Shown in pieces: positions 27,701 through 39,700 of a stretch of 64,000 nt of DNA. Position 1 is the first letter of the stretch; every line of letters begins with the position of its first letter. The notes under the pieces are model-generated. The model ran no database searches. It worked only from the letters and a program-made list of their open reading frames with translations, and was not told the DNA's origin. The position numbers and the translations under genes are program-made. This DNA comes from Panorpa germanica (Eukaryota > Arthropoda > Insecta > Mecoptera > Panorpidae), in contig OY783205.1 of NCBI GenBank assembly GCA_963678705.1, positions 28,883,034 through 28,947,033 on the forward strand, in the 5' to 3' direction.

Positions 27701-30700
27701 CTCATTTTGTGTACACATTTTACTTTACTTTTACATTATAAAATATAAAAGTAGTATGCAATTTTTTTACGAAAAATAACTATTTAGAATTTGAGTTCTA
27801 ATTGAGAATACCGAAGCAGTAATAAAAATAAATAAATCTTTTAAATGTAATAAATAAATTTTAAGACATTAGTATAATAAGAACCTTACGGCTTCGAATA
27901 TCTTCCGGCCAAATAGAAACCGAAATGTTTCATCCATCTCAAGTCACCTTTCATGTTATCCTCATTGTTATCGCATTCAACAATCAGTATAATTTTAATA
28001 TACAACTGTTCTAAATTCTTCTGTAAAGACTGATGGGTTCAGATCGTTATTAATTAATGTATATTATCATTTTGATATTCATATTCTGAATTCTTTAATT
28101 AATGTATCTTTTTATGGTAGTACAAAAACTTTTATAGTTATGGAGATATATATACCTATCTAACGTATACTTGTACGCCACGCCGCGCCACATGTGCAAT
28201 GTTTGCATGAAATTTAAATAAAATAAAATGTTGATTTTGACAAGTGGTTCTCTGTATAACCTGATTTCTTTTGAGAAGAATGCTAGGAACACCTCACCGC
28301 GCGCCTGTCTACTTCATTAACCGTTTATTTTACTTTAAATTTACTGTATACTGGCTACCAAATCTGAAGCAAACCTAAGCACTGTAGTGTTTCAGTCGCA
28401 GTTGGAAGTTTAAGATATTGGGAACAGGTAATTACCATAGAGATATAAGAATAGAGTACGCGAAGTGTACGGCCGCGTGTAAGAGGAAGCGATAGACGCA
28501 AAGAGAGAGATACCCTAACGAGAATCCTATCTGTTTCTTCCTAGCCGAACCGCTGCTGTTGGCTTGGTTGATTGGCGGTATGGTAGAGGGTAAACAAGCA
28601 AGCAGACGCTATAGTTAAAATAAAAATATTTGTAAATAGTTAGTGTAGCATACAGTAAATTTTAAATAATATATACAAAGCATTATAAGGTCCAGATAAT
28701 GAATAAAGACAGCCCTCAACTCTGACGCAACGTGGCTCTATTATATCTATATTTTCATTAGCGCGGCAGTCAATCACAGTACTCGGCTCGAAAGAGACAC
28801 AGAGGATTTTCGCAGCTATCTCTCTCTCTTTGCTTATATTTCAGTATTCAGCCTATCGCGCACTCTATTCTTATATCTCTCACTGCCATCTAATGTAGTG
28901 GTTATATTTCTTTCTAAAGAAGCTCCCAAACAACTTGCTGGAATTGTGCTTTGATATGATTAGGATCATTCAGCTTCTAAAGCTTTGCAGCGGCCTAATC
29001 CAAACACTTTGGGAACCACATTTCAAACAGTTAACATTGTTATACATGCTGTTAAACAAATATCTGAGTCAATTCACTTTTCGATCAATCAATGTCGTTG
29101 CAAGAGTCGAAGGTCGTTTATTCCCATCAGACGTTATTCAGTTTTAACGTTGGTCAAAAGATCTGGACTGGGAGTGATTCCACTGATCACTGATCACAGG
29201 AATCACTATAGTGTATGTAAAACAACCGCGAGACTTTAAAGAAAAACAAGAAATTGAGTTCTGGAACAGATGTAAAGCATCGGTGACCAGGTATTGTTTA
29301 GTTCCTCCGAGTTCTTGTTCCTTGAACAACATTAAACTTATTGTTTATGTATTCTATGTTTGCCTTTGCGTTTGCGTGTCTCTTGTTGTGAGATAAACCT
29401 CGAAGGTGTTCCACAACATGTATCTTTCAATAAACTAACTCACCTGATGGATCTGGAACGTTAAGGGATTATGTTCTTCATATGGAAATATAGCACTGTC
29501 TCAGAAGTTTAATTTTGAAAGAGTTCTTCTCACATGCTTTATTGTTCCATAAGAAATAACTAAACAAAATACTAATAAAGCTATCTGATTAAAAATATCT
29601 AATCAACAGTAATTATATAATTAAATGTTGTTAAAGAATTTTATATACGAGTATGTTATATTAGGTATATACTGCTCGTATAAATTAAATAGATAATTTA
29701 TTATTAATAGGTAATAGATATAATATGAAGCAATCACAATAATTATCCATCCAATCCAATCCAATCGAATCGAATCGAATCGAATTCAGTAACATACATG
29801 TTCATACGTGTTCAATATAATCAGACATTCTGACGACCAGAGGTTCAAGGAACAGACGCAGACACCAGGCGGCAGCACCAGTGCCGACACACCAAGTTTT
29901 CACCTAATTATCTATAACTAGCACTATACAAGTAATTTGTAAATAAAATTATATTGAAAAAAATTATATAATAAATAGTAAAAGTTACTTTAGATATAAA
30001 AATAATAATATAAACGCATAAAGTGTACAATTTACAATACGTAGGTAGAAAACATAATGATTAATAGATTCTATGAAATGACTCGTATGTGGTGGCTTGC
30101 TTGATGTCTGCATTGTATTTTTCAGATATAGTTGTTAAATATTAATTACATTTTATTTTAAACTAGCGGGGTATAAAACTCTAACAAGAGTAATCTTGTA
30201 ATTTATTTTAGAAATAGTACGTACGCTGTAAATAATTTTTCTATGGTAATTATATATTCTAATTGCTTGACGATGAATCTGGCGGTATTTCAACGGTTTT
30301 TATTTACTACCGTGTCGTACTGCAGTTAACGGAATATGCCTTGGTAACAATCGGAGTTACCGAGAGTTACCGATAGGTTTTGCCGCGTTGTGTACTGGCT
30401 GCAGTGACAGTTGGCAGTCGGACAGTGACAGAACAGCGGAACGCAAGCAAGGTTTTTTATTGGATTCATATTTGGTGATATTATTCTTATATTTCAAGAT
30501 ATTTATTAGATTTTATTTTATGAAACCCTTTTAATTTTAAATATATTTTTATGTGTATATTTCTTTATTATTTTTTATGCTTTTATGATTATGATTTTTT
30601 CGTTACATTGTTAACGTTGGCCTATTTTCTTAGCTATAAGACATTTTCTACCTGGGTAATTTTAATTTGGTTTCAGAAAACACAACAACTGATTTCTAAG

Positions 30701-33700
30701 AAACGACTGAATTTTCAGTCGACAAATAAATCTTTAATGCCAATAAATTCTTCGCAAAAACCACCATAAATCATTAGTAATTACACAAAATAATGAGATA
30801 AATCCTATATTATAATGTCCCAGGTGTATATTTATATTCTTATGATCTTATATGTTTATATGTTTGGTTCGAATTTTGTATGGTAGCTCGAAAACGGCTC
30901 CAGGGAAGTTTTTGAAAATTTCCTATTTAGTAGAGAAAAAAATTCTAAGACTTTTGGCGTCCCCGGATTTTTCCCTGAATTTCCTGGAAACCCGTAATTT
31001 TGGAAAAACTGGAAAAAAATTGGTCCCTTTTTTGCGGTATTACTTTGAGTTGGTAAGAGATAGAAAGTTGAAATTTTGCATCTGTATTAAGGTTGAAAAA
31101 TTTGAAATTCAAAAATTGAAAAAGGGGGGGTTAAAGAAATTCGGGGGCCCGGTAGGGAACTTTGGAGAAAGTTCATATTCTGGATTCTAGAATAATTAAG
31201 TATATTATTAATAAAAAATAAATTCAAAATTTCAAAATTTTACTTGGGGGCACGGGGGCAGTATTTGCGGAAAGTAAAAATTGTGCTAGAAAGTTGAAAT
31301 GTTGTATATAGGCTAACCTTGGAAACTTATTTACGAATCGAAAAAAAAAATCCCAAATTTTGAAAAAAAGTTGGTCAAATAACGCATAAATTGAAAATAT
31401 TTTTTATTTTGATAAAAAAATATATTTTTTTAGTCAACTTATAAGTGTTAATGTATATGTGCGCGAGTTTATTTATTATTTCAATTTAAAAATAGAATTA
31501 AATATGAATTGTAATTACGAATTATTTTATTGGATTCAAATCATACACGCCAAAAAGACGTCGCGTTGCGCGTTGCGACGGGGGTAAACTCTAGATTTTA
31601 AAAGAGACTTTAAATAGAAAAAAATTCTAAGACTTTTGGCGTCCCCGGATTTTTCCTTGAATTTCCTGGAAACCCGTAATTTTGGAAAAACTGGAAAAAA
31701 AAGTGAGCCCTTTTCTGCTGTATTACTTTTAATTCGTAAAAGATAGGAAGTTGAAATTTTGCATGTGTATTAAGGTATTCAATGCTGACATATCTCAAAA
31801 ATTAGAAATTCAAAAATTGAAAAGTGGGGGTTTGAAGAAATTCGGGGGCCCGGTAGGGAACGTTGGAGAAAGTTCATATTCTGGGTTCTAGAATAATTAA
31901 GCATATTATTAATAAAAGAAAATTCAAAATTTCAAAATTTTATTTGGGGGCACGGAGGCAGTTTTTGCCGAAAGTAAAAATTGTGCAAAAAACTTGAAAT
32001 TTTGTATATAGGTTAATCTTGGTAACTTATTTACGAATCGAACAAAAAAATCCCAAATTTTTAAAAAATGTTAGTCAAATAACGCATAAATTAAAAATAT
32101 TTTTTATTTTGTTAAAAAAAATTTAAAATTGAAATTAAATTTAACACGAAAATAAAGCCAAACACAAAAGACAAACGTAAAAAAAAAACAATACATAGAA
32201 ACATAATCATGTTTAGATATCGTAATCCTGCTTCTGCGGCAGAAGCTCCAGCGCACAAGTCGGCAGGTGGAGCTATCGGCAATTCAGGTGGTGGTACGCT
32301 ATCGTCTAGTGACGTCGTTGGTACAGCATCTGAAAGTGATAACGGAGTTTCTGAAATAGTATTAATGGTGGTGGTGGTGTGATCGATTTAATTCTTCGTT
32401 ACTATCAATCGGACCGTTTTCCGTGGTATTTCTATTACCTGGGCAATGTTCCAAGAACATCAACTCTTCATGGTATTTATACCGTCTTTTTGTATTTTTC
32501 TTTACACTCCTCTTATATGCATCCCGGATGTTGCACCACTTTTTTTTGCATTCCTCGGCTGGAAACATAAGATAAAAACAGTTTAAAAACAACACTTAAC
32601 GTTATTTATTATCGATCTATACTTTTAATTTTAGGTTAGGCAACCCAAAGAACGTTGACATGTTGTCAATAGTAATCCTGCATAATTTTATAAAATAAAC
32701 TGACCATACCACATACACGCATAAAGACTTAGATTCATTATAAATGAGAACAAAAAATGCAACTAAATTTCGACCTTTTCATATGACAGATGCAAATGCG
32801 ATAAACAAAGAATCCAAAAGCCACGAGAAATATTTAAAAATTATCTTAAGTCGGAAGAAGCTGTATTGTTCAAAGATCAGGAAACAAAAATGTAAGACAA
32901 TGGTTACCTAAGATATTGTAAGCTATGGGCTTCTATATGTAATAATAATAAATCTTAGCACAGAACACTTATCATACATATAGCAAATAACTGACCTATC
33001 CCTTAATAGTGCCACATGTTACGTCATAATTATGTCCGACATGTGTAGCGCTAAAACTACAATTAGAACATTTAGGTATTTAATAAAGAGAGTAACTACA
33101 TACCGGTGAATCCCAATTGACGTCCAATTCTCTCCCACAGGTGCTTCCTCTTCTGTATTTCCTCACCAGAGGAGTGGCCAGATTCATACAGAATCCGATT
33201 TTCCTCCACCAAGCTCATTAGACGACGGACGTCCATCTTCCTCGTGAAATACCCCTAAAATATTCAAGAATCTCTATTATCTCAAAAGTACATTATCCTT
33301 AATTTTATTTCAAATACAAATAGTTTAATCAATTCTTTTAAGCGGATCACAAAAGCTATTGTTTTATATTTTTTCTTAAGGGCTACGGTGCAGTTAGATT
33401 TATCAAAAAATCAATTTTTATTTTTTTGCATGTTCTTTAAGTATGATATTTCGAAAATATGCCGATGAATAGATTCTGACATATCCTACTAATGCAGAAC
33501 CACATCATGAGATGTGCACAAAGGGTAAAGATTCTTGGTGCTTGATCCTTACAAGCAATCTTATTATTATCGCCCCTTACCTTCAATTTATGGAGCTCTG
33601 AGTAATGATAATTTACTCTTGAGGTGTATCGGTGGATTCAATGAAAACAATAATGAAAGCATGAATCAACTGCAGTGAAAAATGAGCCCAAAACCATTTT

Positions 33701-36700
33701 GTAGTAGCAGTACTATTGTAGAAATTGCTGCATATGTAGCTACTTGTTATTAATTATGGACACAGTTCAAACCTATACACAGAGAAATGGATTCTGAAAG
33801 TGTAATTTTTTTTGAAAATTTTGAAAAGTAGTCCTTAACTGATGGAATTTCATTTTTGTTAGAAATTTCGATTTTTTTTTAACAATAAACTAATACTTTT
33901 TGTCGCAAATCCAAAAGTAACTGTTAAAAGCCGCCATTTGGTTAATTTTCAAAAAAAGAACTTGCTACTAAAGATTAGATCCATTATCAAACTAATGATT
34001 TTTGTTTGTTTTATTCATTTTAAATGATCCCATGAAATGTTTTGATGATCACCGCGAAGCAATACTTGCGGAAGGGTCCAACAAAGATGGCGACACGTGA
34101 AAGTCAAGATAAAACATGATATAAAAACTCTGTGTAATCAGATTTATAAAATAAATTTAATTATTATAAAAAGAAATGATTAAAAATACTCAATTTTTCA
34201 TGCCTCCCCTACAAACAATTTTGTTCGTATCACTCTGAATGGTGATTGGAATCCTATTAGACATTAGTGTGACATTACATGAAGCTTTGGACAGCATGTC
34301 TGCACCGGCCGGAACGCTCCGTACCCCCTCTGATTGCCTTCCTAATACTTTCTAAACGAGGTTTGCCGAGGTGCAAGTCGTGGTACTACCCAGTACTACC
34401 ACATATGTTCTCCCGAACACTGTCTAACCGCTTTCTGATACGAGATTGCTAAGATACGACAAATTGTTTGTCGGGTCTAAGTCCACCACACCCCTTAAAG
34501 TAATTTAAAGGAATAAACCTCAAAAGTACATTGTCAAGGGGTAACAATACAATCGAAATAGTTTTCTTGTCATTGAACTCTTATTAAATGTATTGTGGTA
34601 TGTCCCAAACGAAAACTAAATTAAATCATTGACAGAAACATGAAATTAAAAATTTATAGCAAGAAGAAGAAATTTATAGCAGGGAACTTTGGAGAAAGTT
34701 CATATTCTGGATTCTAGAATGATTAGTATATTATTAATAAAAAAAAAAATTAAAAACTTCAAAATTTGATTTGGGGACTTGGGGGTAGTATTTGCCGAGA
34801 GTAAAGATTGTGCTAGGAAGTTGAAATTTTGTATATAGGCTAACCTTGGTAACTTATTTCTGAATCGAAAAAAAAAATCCCAAATTTTGAAAAAAAAGTT
34901 GGTCAAATAACGCATAAATAGAAAATATTTTTTATTTTGATAAATTGAAAAATGATTTTATTATTGTGCGAGTTTATTATTTCAATTTAAAAATAGAATT
35001 AAATATGAAATGTAATTACGAATTATTTTATTGGATTCAAATCATACACGCTAAAAAGACGTCGGGGGTAAACATTGCGACGGGGGTAAACTCTAGTACA
35101 TTTATAATGAACATAATTGCACTGTTAATTACATATGCTTATATAATTCCTCATTGACATAACGTAAGATAAATGAACAAATAGACTTCATAATTACCGA
35201 GAAATCGTCGCGATTTTATTTTCAAATTTTATTATAAAGCATACATTTATTCGTGGTTAATTTATTTTTTAACAATTTTAAAATACTTGTATGCAGTACC
35301 AATTATAAAATAATTTCTGTAAATTCAAATCGTTTCATAACTTAGAGAGTAAATTACAAGTTGTCAAAATTAAAATTTTAATAACAGCATACAAATAAAG
35401 ATATGGCTGCTGAATTATTAAAGTATTCCGTCTTGTTATATCTAATTAAATATCCCTTAGTTCATTTCTCAAAAATATATATCAGTACTCGTATACATAA
35501 ATATAACATTACCAATTGGATAATTGCTTTCAAACTTTTTTAATTTAACGTTTTTTTATATAAATATTTTTATACCACTGTTTCCCAATTGTTTCCTTCG
35601 AAATAAATTATAGTTCTTCGTTTTTAATTTTACGTGTGAGTTGCAAATACTTTTCCATGTGTGGAGGTGGACCTTCCATATCTGGAGAGGTGTCAAGTGC
35701 TACAGATTAAAACTCCTGGAGTGGAGAGCAACAAAACTTCCTAAACCGCGCCTCGTCTCTACGCTAGCGGACTCCCAAAAAGGAAACTTGTTATGATAAA
35801 TATGTTTGATTGTCTTCATTTATTTTTTAAATATTTAAAATTGATATATCACTTTTTATATCGTTATATAAATGTTGAATACATTGTATTAATTACTTGA
35901 TTTAAAAGTAATTAGTTTATTTTTATATCAACTATAAATTGCGAGACCATTTTATCACGAGCCAAGATTTTGTTTACAGTTAGATGTCTTTTAAATTATT
36001 GATGCAGTTACAAAAATTAAATTAAATTAAAAACAAAGTTAAATTAACTGATATTATACCTATCCAAAACTAATAAATTGTGATTTTAGAAAGGCGAAAT
36101 TTGATCTATTTCTAATTCACAACATTTAAGTCGTCTTGTTGATAGTAGCATGCGAGGCGTGACGTTCAAAATCGGGGGGTGACTGTACTACTTTTCAATT
36201 CGAATGAAATGCCTTCGTCTGTGAACTGGAAATACACGTTTAGTTTTATGAATAACTTTTTTTCTTATCCACTGATTTTATTTTTAGAATGTTGGTAGTT
36301 GTAATTTTTATATATGTACACTTGTTGCATCTTGCAAACCGTGGTGGTCCAATGAAGATTCATTTTCACGATTGAAAATGTTATTGAATGAATTAAAGTT
36401 GAAAATAAAAATTGTAGACAGAATATTTGAACGTAATTCTAGTTATGTTTTGATAGACTTGAATTTATTTATTAGATGCTATAAAAATGATAACTAAAAA
36501 TTCAATATTTTTATGTTTAATTCATTTAATGTTAAAATGAAATGGTTATTATTATGTCACATATTTCTACATTAACGACCGGTACTTCAAACGGACGTTC
36601 ACTGCGGTAGTTATACAGAGTGTACGCAATTATTTATTATTGGATCTTGCCAATCTTATATGTTGTATTAATGTGGCGTGAGGCAGGAGCTGTGTACCTT

Positions 36701-39700
36701 TAGCCCGTGGGCTATGTTTTGATTTATAACTAGATACATTCTCGTTTAGTATGCCGTCAATTTAATTATAAGTTCCATGACCATCATTAGTCTTTAAGAT
36801 TATTTAATGCGTGTTCTTTTTACACGTCACTTTAATTTCTACGGTTTATAATCTGAAGATAAGTTAATAAATATTTTATATGATATATATAATCTTTGAA
36901 ATGATTGTAACCAGATACAATCAGACGTAAAATATAGCAGAATATTTACAACACAGAATAAATTACCGATATCTAAATTATTACTTTACGTTTGTTACGA
37001 ATTCAAAAATCTTTTAGCGGAAATTAAATATTTTTTAATTAATTTTATAGTACGTTTAATTAATTTGTAATTTTTTGTTTCAGAGATCGTTTACACTAAT
37101 TCTTCAGGCTTTAGATTACTATAACGAAACATATCCAGGTAATAATTGTAATATTTCTTTTTTTTTTCTTATGAATTTTTACTTATTTGTCTTATAATTC
37201 GAATAATTTGTTACAGTTTCGGAACACCTAATCGAGGAGGCCACCTACTCAGGTATAATTCACCCAAGTACAGACTGGAGTACCTTAGAACACGGAGGAA
37301 CACTAGCCCGACTAACATACAGGTCTAAATTTGATAAATTTGGTTTACTTTCTTTTATTCGTTAAATTCAAAAATGAAATGATTACAGAATTCGAGTTCA
37401 ATGTGATGCAAATTATTACAACGTCAGTTGCACAAAATTTTGCCGGCCAAGAGATGATAAATTCGGTCATTCTACTTGTGATAATCAGGGAAATAAAGAA
37501 TGCAGACCGGGATGGCGCGGGACCAACTGTGATACAGGTATGTTACATATATCTTTTCAATAATTTCTGAATGAAACTAGCTACGTGATGCATTCCGCCA
37601 CATTATTATTTGCTTTCTGCTTTGACAAGTTCGAACCTGTCTCACAGTACCGATACGTTTCTTTCAGCGGTGTGCAAACCAGGTTGCCATTCAGTCCATG
37701 GGAAATGTGACCTACCCGGTGAATGCGAGTGAGTAGCTTTATATCATTTTAATTAATTATATATTTAAATAAATGTTAAAAGTAAACGACAAACATAATC
37801 TATAATTCAATCTCCTGACTGGACTAATGAACTAAAGACGTAAGACAACAGGGCCGACGGATGAACCCATCGACATCAACCGCTCATTGGCTCAATGGCT
37901 CATTGCAGCATCCCTCTAACTCAATGATACTCAACCTTTTTTGTCTTCGGGCCACATACATATATTTGTAAAGCTACGCGGGCTGCAGCACTAAACTGGT
38001 ATTGCGAAAAAAATCATGAAACCCCCCACCTTGCGTTTCTTAGGAAAACAAATTGAGATATTAAAAATTATAAAGTAAAACGGAATAATAATACATATAT
38101 CACTTATCATTATCAGCTTACGGTTCCTTAAAAATTACAATAGTGAAAAAGCAAAACTCAAAAGTAACATGTATCCAAGCGTTTATTTCAAAATTACCTA
38201 GTGTGATTTTTGACATTGAGATAAATTTTCAACAATTTTGGATAATTCGGGTTTATAATTGCTACATGCTACCCTCAATACGTCATCAAGGTGAGAATCA
38301 GTAAGTCGATTCCTGTATACGTTTTTTGCATATTTCATTTTGGAATATGATGATTCACAAAGATATGTTGATGCAAACAATGTGAGGAGCAGGAAAGCAC
38401 AATTTTTTACAGTCTTGTATTTTTCAGGAACTAATTTCCAAAAATGGATGTACTCCTTTCCCTCTCTTTTTTCTTCAAAAATAGCTTTCAGATTAGTCTC
38501 GTTCTTAAATTCAATAAATTCGTCAAAAAGCCCTGCATAATCATATCCCAATGCAGCTAAATTTGTTATATTGGCTATTTCTAGGTGCCAGGGATTTTCT
38601 ATAAGTAACAAACAATTCTTGACTCGACGTAAATCCTGAAATCTGCTCTTAAATTCCTTAGCTAAGGCAGATAAATAATTTAAAAATATCGTATAGTTTT
38701 CTTCAGAAACATGTATACCATCTTGCTTAGCTTTTACTACAGTTGGAAAGTTATGCAATACTTGGTTCTTTATTTCTTCGTGGTAGATGCTTAATTTCTC
38801 TTCAAAAGCAAATACTTTATTCGCCATCTGCGAAATGATTTTATTTTCACCCTGTAAGCCACGATTGAGTTCATTAAGTTTTTCTGTGATATCACACAAA
38901 AAAGCTAAAAGACACCACCATCCATCATTATTAAGTTCGCTGTAAATTTTACTATTTTGCTGTAAAAACAAAATTATTTCATGCCTCAAAGAATAAAACC
39001 GTTCCAGAACTTTCCCTCGGCTTAGCCATCTCACCGAGGTATGTAAAAGAACGTCACTATAGTTACTGTTCAATTCTTCCAAAAGACTTTTAAATTTCCT
39101 GTGGTTCAGTTCTTGTGCTCTAATATAATTAACTATACTTATTGCAGTCTTCATCACGGCGTCTATTTCGGCAATGGATATACGTGCTGCTAAGTTCTCT
39201 TGGTGTATGATACAGTGGAAAGATAACAGATTTGTCAAATTATATTTCTTTTTCAATAAAGTAACAAATCCTTTTTCGGATCCCGTCATTGAAGGACATC
39301 CATCCGTGCATACACAAACCAATTTTTTTATATCAATATCATTATTTTCCAGAAATGTACTGATAGTATCGAGATAGTCCGTGCCTCTGGTTTGATTTTT
39401 CATAGGAAGAAATTTCAAAAAATCTTCATGAACTGAATTTTGTCCGGTACAATATCTAACAAAAACGGAACATTGTGATGTTGCTGAAATATCGGTGCTA
39501 GAATCAAAAGTCAAACTAAAATATTGGCATTTTTTCATATCTTCTATGATGCGATTAAATATGTGTTTTGCAATATCTGGAATCAGAGAGCTGCATACTT
39601 TTGATCTGATATATTATTTGATTTTTATTGCTAAATTTATCAAATAATACGTTGGAAGCACTGAGGAAACATTCTTTCACAACCTCTGCGTCAGTAAATG

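Larger units (their letters stand above)
22025..37083 (+). other. Serrate intron 2 (15.1 kb), rich in mobile DNA
   Basis: The largest intron. It holds two MITEs (25,059-25,222; 28,439-28,880), a pentanucleotide run (29,746-29,786) and the repeat cluster at 30.9-35.1 kb, each listed separately. Between them, 22,100-25,050, 25,230-28,430, 28,890-30,900 and 35,100-37,080 are AT-rich without recognisable genes. Short frames at 23,146-23,482, 27,425-27,679 and 28,935-29,396 show no family motif. The position between MNNL exons means any transcribed insertion must be spliced out correctly for a functional ligand. Confidence 0.85.

Noticed and set aside
30852-31190. 112-codon plus frame
   Set aside because: Lies inside repeat copy A; the same frame is broken in copy B, so it is not maintained as coding.
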